Positions 1 through 6,856 are shown, numbered from the stretch's first letter. The stretch: 10,969 nt of DNA from JBGTBQ01 sp041749275 (GCA_041749275.1 JBGTBQ010000111.1:1-10969), one strand, 5' to 3'. The notes: a model not told the origin generated them from the sequence alone. A program made the numbers and translations.

Positions 1-2168
1 TCCTTCGCGCCGAAGGGGCCGTTGGGGTCGGGGTCTTCGATGAGATAGGTGACGACATCGCACATCTCAAGCGTCGTCGGACTCTTGTATTCCAGAAGAG
101 AAGGGAATTTGTGAACGACGTTGCGGTTGGCGCGATAGACCATCTCCTCCATGAGAGCTTCGCCCAATCCCATGTAGATGGAGCCTTCGACTTGCCCCAT
201 GACGAGCATCGGGTTGATGGACTTGCCGATGTCGTGGCCGACGTAGATGCGCTCGACGGTGACGAAGCCGGTGTCGGCGTCTACGTCAACTTCGGCGATG
301 GCCGCCGAGTAGCTATAGGCGGGCGAGGGGCCGACACCCGCGCCTTTGAACTTGCCGGGCGAGCGCGGCGGCGTGTACGAGCCGACCGTGCCGATGGTGC
401 CGTACTTCGATTCGGCAAGCACGACCGCCTCGGCGAAGGTGACGCCCGTTTCGGGATTCTCCACGTCGAAGACGCGGCGGTCGGCGAACGAAAGATTCTC
501 GACCGGCAAGCCGAGTTTTTCGGCGACGGCGAGAGTCAGCAATTCGCGCGCGCGTTCGGCGGCCTGAATCGCGGCGTTGCCGGTCATCAAGGTGACGCGG
601 CTCGAATAGCTGCCGAGATCAACCGGAGTTAAATCCGTATCGGCGGTGACGACGCGGATGTCGAAAGGATCGATGCCGAGGATTTCGGCGACGACGTAGG
701 CGAGCACGGAGTCGGAGCCTTGCCCGATGTCGGTCGAGCCGCACTGGACGCAGACGCCGCCCTGACGATCAAGGCGAAGCTGCACGCCGCTGTGCGGCAT
801 GTTGTTCCAGTAGATCGGAAGGCCCGCGCCGCAGATGTAAGAGCTGCACGCGATCCCGACGCCCTTGCCGTAAGGCAGCTTTTTATATTTGTTCTTCCAG
901 TCCGAACCGGCGACGACCTTTTCGATGCAGGGGCCGAGGCCCATCGAGCCGATGCGTAGATAATTCGCCGTCACGGAGTTGGGCCGCGCCAGATGTTTGA
1001 GACGCATCTCCGCCGGGTCGAGGCCGAGTTGTTCGGCGATCTTGTCAAGCTGAATTTCGAGACCGAAGCGCGGCTGCGGGGTGCCGTGCCCGCGCTTCGG
1101 GCCGCACGGCGGTTTGTTGGTAAAGGCGCGCAGTCCACGGAAGCGATAGCGCGGCACTTCGTAGGTGACGGTTTGCAGCGCGCCCGTGTAGAAGGTCGAG
1201 GCCACGCCGTAAGAGCCGTAAGCGCCGCCGTCGAGGTAGGACTCGAAGTCGAGCGCGGTGATTGAGCCGTCACGCTTGACGCCGATTCTGCTCCGCATCA
1301 AAACGGGGTGGCGACCACGATGACAGTAGAAGACCTCTTCGCGCGTTAAGGTGACTTTGACGGGGCGGCGCGTCAACATCGAGAGCTTGGCGACGACGAT
1401 CTCGTGGTTGAAAGGGTCGCTCTTTCCGCCAAAGCCGCCGCCGTTCGGCGTGGCGATGACGCGGATGTGCGCGGCGGGCATCTCCAAAGTCTTGGCGAGC
1501 GCGCGGTGGACGTAGTGCGGCGTCTGCGTCGAACTCCAAAGCGTGAGCTTGTCGTCCGAATCGAAGTGCGCGAGGGCCGCGTGCTGCTCCATCGGGAGGT
1601 GCGTGTTGCCTTCGTAAAAGAAAATATCTTCGCGGACGAGGTCGGCCTCGGCAAAACCGGCGTCCAAGTCGCCGAATTCGAGATGGACTTTCTTGTGGAC
1701 GTTGCCGCCGTCGCCGTACTCCTGAATGCGTGGCTCGTCAATCATCACGGCCTCTTCGATGCTCGTGATGGTTTGCAGCCGCTCGTATTCGACTTCGATG
1801 AGGTTCATCGCGTCGAAGGCCGTGTCCTCGTCAACCGCCGCCACCGCCGCGACGGGGTCGCCGATAAAGCGCACGCGTTCGACGCAGAGCGGGTACTCGT
1901 CCTGACTGACCGGGAGGATGCCGTAAGGAATCGGCGTGTCCTTGCCGGTGATGACGGCGTAGACGCCGGGCACCGCGCGAGCTTTTGAGACATCAATGCT
2001 CACGATGCGCGCGTGCGGCTCCGGCGAGCGCAGGATTTTGCAGTAGAGCATGCGCGGCAGCGTGATGTCGTCGGCAAAGCGCGTCTCGCCCACGCACTTC
2101 GAGCGCGCGTCAACCTTGCGGAAGGGTTTGCCGACGACCTTCAATCCGTTTTTGTCATTCCCGTTCAT
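1..2168 (-). CDS. Molybdenum hydroxylase large (molybdopterin) subunit, 4-hydroxybenzoyl-CoA reductase alpha-like, 3' end cut by window edge
   Basis: This is the Mo-pterin catalytic subunit of a xanthine dehydrogenase-family enzyme. Such enzymes hydroxylate or reductively dehydroxylate aromatic and N-heterocyclic substrates, passing electrons to a [2Fe-2S] partner. The ATG at 2168 opens 722 complete codons to the left edge with no stop. Visible marks are the N-terminal VVGKPFRKVDARSKCVGETR segment, the GGGFGGK Mo-cofactor loop (residues 243-249), a second pterin-contact loop KRGHGTPQPRF (R359-G-H-G), and GPFGAK+GA- at the very edge, where the family's catalytic Glu (723) would lie. YGILPVSQDEYPL and PPCGPKRGHGTPQ resemble 4-hydroxybenzoyl-CoA reductase alpha as I remember it, better than xanthine dehydrogenase. 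About 50 residues are missing relative to the usual length. The ribosome site is weak (GAAG, about 6 nt upstream). Its iron-sulfur partner lies upstream at 2981-3511, separated by a toxin-antitoxin pair. Family membership is very sure; substrate is not. Confidence 0.93.
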   Translation of the reverse strand, partial: MNGNDKNGLKVVGKPFRKVDARSKCVGETRFADDITLPRMLYCKILRSPEPHARIVSIDVSKARAVPGVYAVITGKDTPIPYGILPVSQDEYPLCVERVRFIGDPVAAVAAVDEDTAFDAMNLIEVEYERLQTITSIEEAVMIDEPRIQEYGDGGNVHKKVHLEFGDLDAGFAEADLVREDIFFYEGNTHLPMEQHAALAHFDSDDKLTLWSSTQTPHYVHRALAKTLEMPAAHIRVIATPNGGGFGGKSDPFNHEIVVAKLSMLTRRPVKVTLTREEVFYCHRGRHPVLMRSRIGVKRDGSITALDFESYLDGGAYGSYGVASTFYTGALQTVTYEVPRYRFRGLRAFTNKPPCGPKRGHGTPQPRFGLEIQLDKIAEQLGLDPAEMRLKHLARPNSVTANYLRIGSMGLGPCIEKVVAGSDWKNKYKKLPYGKGVGIACSSYICGAGLPIYWNNMPHSGVQLRLDRQGGVCVQCGSTDIGQGSDSVLAYVVAEILGIDPFDIRVVTADTDLTPVDLGSYSSRVTLMTGNAAIQAAERARELLTLAVAEKLGLPVENLSFADRRVFDVENPETGVTFAEAVVLAESKYGTIGTVGSYTPPRSPGKFKGAGVGPSPAYSYSAAIAEVDVDADTGFVTVERIYVGHDIGKSINPMLVMGQVEGSIYMGLGEALMEEMVYRANRNVVHKFPSLLEYKSPTTLEMCDVVTYLIEDPDPNGPFGAK

Positions 2169-2213
2169 TATTATCTTCGCTGACTTTCGTTTAAGATTTA
2201 GGGTTGGCGGAAC

Positions 2214-2615
2214 TCACCAACAAATCTCGACTAAATTTGCTTCTGTAATTGCCACGTCCCTGCTGATAAGCGGGACGCCAATTTCCGCGGCGCGGGCAAC
2301 GATCACGCTGTCAAATGGGTCATTGTTAAAATTGTAGGCGACGGCTTGAGCAATAATAGAAGTCTCTAAAGGCAAAATCGCAAATCCGCGTTTTGTCAAG
2401 ATAGTAGCCGACCACTTTGCAAATCCTTCGCGCAGTTTTATCTTGCCCAGTTTTTCGAGCAGTGCGATTTCCCAAAACGCTACTGCCGGAATGTAGATCA
2501 ATGCCTGTGCAGCTTCGGCTTGCTGGAACGCGGCCAACGCTTTCGCGGAAAGCTGAGTGTGCTTGTTAGCTGCGTGCCAAACGAGCGGATGAGTGTCTGT
2601 GACGTAAACGGACAT
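2214..2615 (-). CDS. PIN-domain ribonuclease toxin, VapC family
   Basis: A 133-residue protein of normal VapC length, predicted to be a Mg-dependent endoribonuclease held inactive by the upstream antitoxin. The PIN acidic residues are in place: D7 in YVTDTH, E49 in FWEIALLEKLGKI, D99/D102 in NNDPFDSVIVARA and D120 in ISRD. It is therefore likely catalytically intact. The DTHPLVWH start and the DPFD motif are typical of the PIN subgroup paired with short non-AbrB antitoxins. The ATG lies 12 bp after the antitoxin stop and has no strong ribosome site of its own, so translational coupling is likely. The gene is visibly more A/T-rich than the hydroxylase genes on either side, which fits acquisition. 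It ends 45 bp before the large hydroxylase subunit gene. The RNA target cannot be told from sequence. Confidence 0.92.
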   Translation of the reverse strand: MSVYVTDTHPLVWHAANKHTQLSAKALAAFQQAEAAQALIYIPAVAFWEIALLEKLGKIKLREGFAKWSATILTKRGFAILPLETSIIAQAVAYNFNNDPFDSVIVARAAEIGVPLISRDVAITEANLVEICW

Positions 2616-2627
2616 GCGGCTTCAAAC

Positions 2628-2897
2628 TCAACGGCTCACATTTTCTCCCGACCGTAATAAAGCGTCGCCCAGCATCCGGGAAATTTCTTTGCCGTCGTCC
2701 TCTAAGTCGTCGGTCAGCAATTCGACTGAGCCGACAATCGAATCCGAAGCGTTTTGCGACGCATGGGCAACGTCAGACGCATCCTCGACTTCTTCCATTA
2801 TCGTCACCAACGCGCGGCGGGTTTGCGCGAGCGACACTTTTTCCAACAAATGAACGCGCCCTTCGCGGTCAATGACCGCCTCGATTGTTTGCAGCAT
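2628..2897 (-). CDS. Antitoxin of the VapC pair (short, DUF104-like N-terminus)
   Basis: An 89-residue partner of the PIN toxin. The N-terminus MLQTIEAVIDREGRVHLLEK followed by RRALVTI is the short beta-strand pattern (xxAVxxxGxxxLxExxxL...VxVTI) seen in small antitoxins next to PIN toxins. The C-terminal half is acidic (EEVEDASD, TDDLEDD) and ends with basic residues, plausible for wrapping the toxin. The frame stays open to an ATG at 2933. I chose the ATG at 2897 because a perfect Shine-Dalgarno GGAGGTGA (2913-2906) sits 8 nt before it and a candidate promoter overlaps the longer start. Such antitoxins commonly autoregulate their operon, but no clear operator is seen. It is transcribed with the toxin gene 12 bp downstream. 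The role is inferred from context plus the N-terminal pattern; the family name is less sure. Confidence 0.8.
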   Translation of the reverse strand: MLQTIEAVIDREGRVHLLEKVSLAQTRRALVTIMEEVEDASDVAHASQNASDSIVGSVELLTDDLEDDGKEISRMLGDALLRSGENVSR

Positions 2898-2905
2898 CGT
2901 GTTGT

Positions 2906-2949
2906 TCACCTCCGGTGGGTGCGATTTACCCAACAGTCTCCTCTGTCAA
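2906..2949 (-). promoter_or_regulatory. Candidate promoter and strong Shine-Dalgarno for the toxin-antitoxin pair
   Basis: On the minus strand a perfect TTGACA (2949-2944) is followed after 15 bp by TAAATC (2928-2923), a weak -10. GGAGGTGA (2913-2906), complementary to the 16S rRNA tail, comes next, 8 nt before the antitoxin ATG at 2897. The ribosome site is convincing. The promoter is tentative because of the short spacer and poor -10. If real, the pair has its own promoter inside the hydroxylase operon. Confidence 0.4.
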
Positions 2950-2980
2950 AACGTCTATTTCGCTTAATCCTGATTCAATT

Positions 2981-3511
2981 TCACTCACATCCGTACACAC
3001 TCTCCTTCGGCAGTTCCGCTGCTTCACCGCGCATGTGAGCGGCGGCCAGTTCGACCGCCTCGTAAATTTTGATGTAGCCGGTGCAGCGGCAGAGATTGCC
3101 GCTCAAGGCTTCCTTGATCTCGTCGCGCGTCGGTTCCGGGTTTGCCTTCAATAGTTCTTTGGCGACGAGGAGGAAGCCGGGCGTGCAATAGCCGCACTGC
3201 GCCGCGCCGGTGTCGGCAAAGGTCACTTGGAGGGGGTGCAGCCCCGCGTCCGTCGCCATGCCTTCGATGGTCTCGACCTCGCGCCCTTCGGCGTCGAGGC
3301 CGAGCATGAGACAGGAAAGAATCGAACGCCCGTCCACGAGCACCGCGCACGTGCCGCACTCGCCGAGTTCGCAGCCGTGCTTCGTGCCGGTCAGGGCGAG
3401 GTCTTCGCGCAGCACTTCGAGCAAGGTCTTGTGGGGCGCGAAGGCGACTTCGGCGCGCTCGCCGTTCAAGACGAATTCGATGTGGGCTTTCTGTTTACTG
3501 GTTTGCGTCAT
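2981..3511 (-). CDS. (2Fe-2S)-binding small subunit of molybdenum hydroxylase (CoxS/HcrC/XdhC-type)
   Basis: A 176-residue electron-transfer subunit carrying two [2Fe-2S] clusters between the Mo-cofactor of the large subunit and the FAD or other acceptor. The plant-ferredoxin-like N-terminal domain has C47, C52, C55 and C67 (HGCELGECGTC...SC). The helical C-terminal domain has C106, C109, C141 and C143 (QCGYC...CRCTGY), and Q105 sits where the family contacts the molybdopterin cytosine dinucleotide. All eight cluster cysteines are present and the length is normal, with a slightly extended tail after GYIKIYEAVELAAAHM. The ATG at 3511 lacks a clear ribosome site. It is the first gene of the minus-strand operon and is divergent from the deacetylase gene. 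The large subunit is 813 bp further on, beyond the toxin-antitoxin pair. No FAD-subunit gene is adjacent. Confidence 0.95.
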   Translation of the reverse strand: MTQTSKQKAHIEFVLNGERAEVAFAPHKTLLEVLREDLALTGTKHGCELGECGTCAVLVDGRSILSCLMLGLDAEGREVETIEGMATDAGLHPLQVTFADTGAAQCGYCTPGFLLVAKELLKANPEPTRDEIKEALSGNLCRCTGYIKIYEAVELAAAHMRGEAAELPKESVYGCE

Positions 3512-3582
3512 CAGTCGGTTTGCTTATTGAGTTCGGAGTTCTTCCGCTCAGACAGCCATCGCGGCATGTTCGCAGAAGGGGC

Positions 3583-3591
3583 ATGATAACA
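3583..3591 (-). promoter_or_regulatory. Candidate extended -10 promoter for the hydroxylase operon
   Basis: TGTTATCAT on the minus strand matches an extended -10 (TGn plus TATCAT, 5 of 6 to TATAAT), about 75 bp before the small-subunit ATG. The -35 position (TTAATT) matches only weakly. It stands out in GC-rich surroundings, but it is a motif reading only. Confidence 0.25.
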
Positions 3592-3634
3592 GTTTTGGAG
3601 GCGTGAATTAAGTGGGGGTGATTGGATGCCGGAG

Positions 3635-3649
3635 TCCGCATTGTGCGGA
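3635..3649. promoter_or_regulatory. Perfect dyad in the divergent intergenic region (possible operator)
   Basis: TCCGCA-TTG-TGCGGA is a perfect 6-bp inverted repeat with a 3-bp centre. It lies between the divergent hydroxylase operon (start 3511) and the deacetylase gene (start 3777), away from both coding regions. Its place suits a regulator-binding site for either direction. It could also be a chance short hairpin. Confidence 0.25.
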
Positions 3650-3738
3650 TTGACCACGGAACGACTGAGTTTCAAGTCGAGCAGGAAGTTTGCCGACGGT
3701 CGCTCCGGTCATCGTGTGGAGGGGAGGGGGAGGGTTGT

Positions 3739-3767
3739 TTGACCCGCTCCGCGCTCTCTCGCATAAT
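3739..3767 (+). promoter_or_regulatory. Sigma-70-type promoter of the deacetylase gene
   Basis: TTGACC (3739-3744, 5 of 6 to consensus), a 17-bp spacer, then CATAAT (3762-3767, 5 of 6). The expected transcription start, about 7 bp after the -10, falls near 3774, only a few bases before the ATG at 3777. The transcript would be leaderless or nearly so, consistent with the absence of any Shine-Dalgarno sequence there. A purine-rich G tract (3718-3734) lies directly upstream of the -35. Confidence 0.6.
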
Positions 3768-3776
3768 CCAGTCGTT

Positions 3777-4721
3777 ATGAAGACGGCAATCATTCATCAT
3801 CCTGTCTACGAGCGGCATGATACGGGCGAAGGGCATCCGGAAAGTCCGGAGCGATACGCGGTCGTGATGCAGGCGCTGCGCGGCGACGCCGAGCTATGGC
3901 CGCGACTCAACGAGATCGAAGCCCCGGCGGCGTCACGCGGGGAGGTGCAAGCCTGCCACACGCCGCAGCATTTCAAGTCGGTCGAGCGCGCCGTGAGCGA
4001 GGGGCGCGGCTATCTCGACGCGGACACCATCGTCTCCATGAGTTCGCTCGACGCGGCGCTGCGCGCGGCGGGCGGAGCGTGCCGCGCCGTGGATGCCGTG
4101 ATGACGGGCGAGAGCGACAACGCCTTCCTGCCCGCGCGCCCGCCGGGGCACCACGCCACCCCAGAGCGCGCGATGGGTTTCTGCCTCTTCAACACCGTGG
4201 CGGTCGCGGCGCGTTACGCGCAGAACCGCTACCGCGAAATCGAGCGTGTCGCCGTCGTGGACTGGGACGTGCATCACGGCAACGGGACGCAGGGGATTTT
4301 TTACGATGACCCCAGCGTCTTCTTCTTCTCGGCACACCAGTATCCGTGGTATCCGGGCACGGGCGCGCGTGGCGAGACGGGCGTCGGTCGCGGTCGCGGC
4401 TACTCGCTCAACGTGCCCTTGCGCGCACACACACCCGCCGCCGAACACCGCCGCGCGTTCGAGGCCGCCATCGAAGAGATTTCAGGCAAGTTTACACCCG
4501 ACCTCATTATCATCTCCGCCGGCTTTGACTCGCGCGCCGGCGACCCGCTCGGACAGTTGCTGCTCGAAGATGAAGACTTCGCCAGTATGACCCGCGCGGT
4601 GAAGGAGTGGGCGCGCGGCGCGTGCGGTGGTCGCGTCATCTCGTGCCTCGAAGGCGGCTACGACTTGGGCGCGCTCGGCGCGAGCGTGCGGTCGCACGTC
4701 CGGGCGTTGGCGGAAGATTAG
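3777..4721 (+). CDS. Histone deacetylase family protein (class II-like zinc amidohydrolase, acetylpolyamine or AcuC-type)
   Basis: A 314-residue arginase/deacetylase-fold enzyme predicted to remove acyl groups from lysine or polyamines in the cytoplasm. The full catalytic set is present: HPESPERY (20-27), RPPGHHA (121-127, with the two charge-relay His 125 and 126), DWDVHHGNGTQ (162-172, Zn ligands D164 and H166), SAGFDSRAGDPLG (247-259, Zn ligand D251) and EGGYD (292-296, Y295 as transition-state Tyr). Length and motif spelling fit bacterial class II-like deacetylases. The frame is open upstream to 3690, but the ATG at 3777 gives the canonical N-terminus MKTAIIHHPVYERHDTGEGH and sits just after the promoter, so I use it. 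It stands alone, divergent from the hydroxylase operon, with the Uma2 gene 94 bp downstream. The natural substrate cannot be read from sequence. Confidence 0.95.
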   Translation: MKTAIIHHPVYERHDTGEGHPESPERYAVVMQALRGDAELWPRLNEIEAPAASRGEVQACHTPQHFKSVERAVSEGRGYLDADTIVSMSSLDAALRAAGGACRAVDAVMTGESDNAFLPARPPGHHATPERAMGFCLFNTVAVAARYAQNRYREIERVAVVDWDVHHGNGTQGIFYDDPSVFFFSAHQYPWYPGTGARGETGVGRGRGYSLNVPLRAHTPAAEHRRAFEAAIEEISGKFTPDLIIISAGFDSRAGDPLGQLLLEDEDFASMTRAVKEWARGACGGRVISCLEGGYDLGALGASVRSHVRALAED

Positions 4722-4753
4722 CCGGTGCACGGAAAGATGAAGGCAACTTGTTG

Positions 4754-4762
4754 TGCTATCAT
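4754..4762 (+). promoter_or_regulatory. Candidate extended -10 promoter for the Uma2 gene
   Basis: TGCTATCAT (TGn plus TATCAT) lies 53 bp before the Uma2 ATG, in the 94-bp gap after the deacetylase stop. It has the same TGnTATCAT form as the candidate before the hydroxylase operon. No -35 is visible. Downstream, GGTGAG about 5 nt before the ATG is the ribosome site. Confidence 0.3.
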
Positions 4763-4815
4763 AAATGTCGCTCAAGTGGTTGTCAGGCAATCGAATAGCG
4801 TCAGGGTGAGAACAA

Positions 4816-5376
4816 ATGTCAGTACAGGTTGTAAGACGACATTTCACGGTTGAAGACTTCTACCGGATGGCGGAAGCCGGTATCCTCAAGGAGGATGATC
4901 GGGTCGAACTCATCGAAGGCGAGGTGGTGGAAATGAGCCCCATCGGTAGCCGACACTCCGGTTGTGTGATGCGACTCACGACCACTCTCACCGAACAACT
5001 AGGGCGCTCCGTGATCGTGAACGTGCAGAACCCGGTGCGTCTCCATGAAGAGACCGAGCCGCAGCCCGACATCGCCCTGCTCAAACCTCGTGCTGACTTC
5101 TACAGCGAGTCTCACCCGACCCCGGACGATGTGCTGCTCATTGCTGAAGTTGCGGACACTTCGATTGACTACGACCGTAATGTGAAAGTCCATCTGTACG
5201 CCCGTGCGGGAATTATGGAGCTATGGTTGATTGACTTGATGCGGGATGTAATTGAGTTCTACGGGCGGCCTGAAGACGGGGCTTACAAGATAATCCAAAT
5301 CATCGAGCGCGGGCAGATGCTGGTTTCAGAGCGGATTCCGTCCCTGAGACTAAGCGCCAAAGATATCCTTGGTTGA
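4816..5376 (+). CDS. Uma2 family protein (DUF820, PD-(D/E)XK nuclease fold)
   Basis: A 186-residue single-domain protein of usual family length. The start VEDFYRMAEAGILKEDDRVELIEGEVVEM is the family hallmark (E34, in LIEGEVVEM). The nuclease-type core follows with D85 in PQPDIALL, E111 in LLIAEVADTSIDYD and K124 in NVKVHLYARAGIMELWLID. These supply the acidic and lysine positions of a PD-(D/E)XK active site, so activity on nucleic acid is possible but unproven. The family is abundant in cyanobacteria, Chloroflexi and acidobacteria, often as many paralogs, and its biological role is not established. A ribosome site, GGTGAG, precedes the ATG. The codons are less GC-biased than in the flanking deacetylase and transporter genes. 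A terminator-like element follows 61 bp after the stop. Confidence 0.93.
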   Translation: MSVQVVRRHFTVEDFYRMAEAGILKEDDRVELIEGEVVEMSPIGSRHSGCVMRLTTTLTEQLGRSVIVNVQNPVRLHEETEPQPDIALLKPRADFYSESHPTPDDVLLIAEVADTSIDYDRNVKVHLYARAGIMELWLIDLMRDVIEFYGRPEDGAYKIIQIIERGQMLVSERIPSLRLSAKDILG

Positions 5377-5437
5377 TCGGAGAACCCGCGGGCGACGCTC
5401 GACGTAATCAAAGAAAAAATTTCGTGCAGGTCCGTGG

Positions 5438-5478
5438 CGAGCCGCTGGAAAAATCTGAGGCGGCTCGTAGTTTTTCCA
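5438..5478 (+). terminator. Intrinsic-terminator-like hairpin with a competing second hairpin
   Basis: CGAGCCGC (5438-5445) and GCGGCTCG (5460-5467) form a perfect 8-bp GC-rich stem with a 14-nt loop. It is followed by TAG and five T (5471-5475), as in a Rho-independent terminator for the Uma2 transcript. In addition TGGAAAAA (5446-5453), in the loop, is perfectly complementary to TTTTTCCA (5471-5478), which includes the T tract, so a second fold could compete. The element ends 19 bp before the transporter ATG. Confidence 0.55.
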
Positions 5479-5497
5479 GATCGCCGGATTCGCGCTC

Positions 5498-6856
5498 ATG
5501 TCTTCGTTGACCTACATGCAGTTGCTCCGTGGCAGACAGTCGTTTAGGCGTCTGTGGGCGGGGCAGGTCGTGTCGGAACTCGGCAACTGGTTCAACTTCA
5601 TCGCCGTGCTGGGGTTGGTGCGCGCGGTGACGGGCGCGGCGCCGGAGGCTCTGGCCGTGCTGGTCGTGCTGCGCTTCGCGCCGTTCGCGTTGCTCGCGCC
5701 GGTGGCCGGGGCGTTAGTTGACCGTTGGCCGCGCCGCGCCGTGATGATCGCGGCGGATGTCTTGAGCGCCGCCGTCGCACTCGGCTTCCTCTTCGTGCGC
5801 GACGCGGGCGATTTGTGGATCGCATACATTTGCATCACCGTGCTCACGCTGCTCTCGGCCTTCTTCGAGGCGGCGAAGAACGCGGCGCTGCCGGCGGTGG
5901 CGGGCGACCGAGGGCTGCTCGCGGGGAACGCGCTGATGTTTTCGTCGCGCTTCCTGCTGATGGCGGTCGGCTCCGCGCTCGGCGGCGAGGCGTCGTACCG
6001 CTTCGGCTATCAGGCGGCTTTCGTCATCAACGCGGTCTCGTTTCTCATCTCGGCTTTCTCGATCTGGCTCATCCCGGATGGCGAACTGCGCCCCGCGTCG
6101 GAATCGGGCGATGAAGCGGCGGCGCGTGGCACAGGGGCAACGCGCGGCCCCGCGCGCGTGTGGGAAGATTTGCGCGACGGCTGGAAGTACATCATCGAGA
6201 ATCGGCTGGTGGCGGCCATCATCGGCATCAATATCCTGTGGGCGACCGGGGGCGGTGCGCTCAATCTCGTCTACGAGCGACTGGGGAGCGTCGTCTATGC
6301 CGGTCGCGGCGGGCCGGAGGGTGACCGCGGCGTCGCGCTGATGTACACGGCGGTCGGCGCGGGGCTATTTCTGGGGATGATGCTGGCGCGCAGGGTGGGC
6401 GCGCACGTCGAAATGCGCGGCACGACCGCACGGTTCATGGGCTGGATGATCGTCCTGCACGGAGTGCTCTTCGCGTTGGCCGGGTTGATGCCGGAGCTGT
6501 GGCTCGCCTCATTGTTCATCTTCCTCTCGCGCGCCGTCATTGGGGTCGAGTTCGCCGTGCAGGAGACGCTCATCATGCGTTTGCTGCCAGACCGTCTGCG
6601 CGGGCGCGTGTTTACGACCGACCGCGCGGCGGAGATCGGCGTCGTCAGTTTAACGGGTCTCGTGTGGGGGTTGCTGCTTGCGGGGCCGCTCACGCCGCGT
6701 ATGCTCACCGTCCTGTCGGGGCTGCTCTCGGCGAGTCCCGGCGTCGTGTGGCTGCTACTTTTCGCGGCGGGGAAGCTTTCGATGCCGCGCCGGTTCGCGG
6801 GAGGTGACGGAGCGCAAGGTGAGGAAGAGAAGGCAGCCCTTGCGTCGGCGGGCTGA
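5498..6856 (+). CDS. MFS transporter, probable drug/solute efflux (MFS_3/EntS-like)
   Basis: A 452-residue inner-membrane carrier of the major facilitator superfamily, most like proton-driven exporters. The N-terminus SFRRLWAGQVVSELGNWFNFIAVLGLV is the typical first helix of this group. MFS motif A is seen at 71-80 (GALVDRWPRR) between helices 2 and 3, and FFEAAKNAALPAV follows helix 4. A charged cytoplasmic loop (about 195-225) splits two halves of about six helices. The second half starts at YIIENRLVAAIIGINILWA and carries LPDRLRGRVFTTDRAAEIG, the group's loop between helices 10 and 11. The tail is acidic and soluble. The ATG at 5498 has no good ribosome site; the next in-frame ATG (5516) is no better. 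A hairpin element lies directly upstream and a large palindrome downstream. Substrate unknown. Confidence 0.92.
   Translation: MSSLTYMQLLRGRQSFRRLWAGQVVSELGNWFNFIAVLGLVRAVTGAAPEALAVLVVLRFAPFALLAPVAGALVDRWPRRAVMIAADVLSAAVALGFLFVRDAGDLWIAYICITVLTLLSAFFEAAKNAALPAVAGDRGLLAGNALMFSSRFLLMAVGSALGGEASYRFGYQAAFVINAVSFLISAFSIWLIPDGELRPASESGDEAAARGTGATRGPARVWEDLRDGWKYIIENRLVAAIIGINILWATGGGALNLVYERLGSVVYAGRGGPEGDRGVALMYTAVGAGLFLGMMLARRVGAHVEMRGTTARFMGWMIVLHGVLFALAGLMPELWLASLFIFLSRAVIGVEFAVQETLIMRLLPDRLRGRVFTTDRAAEIGVVSLTGLVWGLLLAGPLTPRMLTVLSGLLSASPGVVWLLLFAAGKLSMPRRFAGGDGAQGEEEKAALASAG

Noticed and set aside
1404..1988. Long plus-strand open frame (194 codons) opposite the large hydroxylase subunit
   Set aside because: It is antisense to clearly conserved coding sequence; its product is Val/Asp/Arg-rich with no domain. 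GC-rich third positions create such frames.
2898..2933. Longer antitoxin start at 2933
   Set aside because: The ideal Shine-Dalgarno lies inside this extension, 8 nt before the ATG at 2897, and the candidate -10 overlaps it.
3690..3776. Upstream extension of the deacetylase reading frame
   Set aside because: The extension covers the promoter and a G tract, and its residues do not resemble the family's N-terminus; the start at 3777 gives the canonical one.
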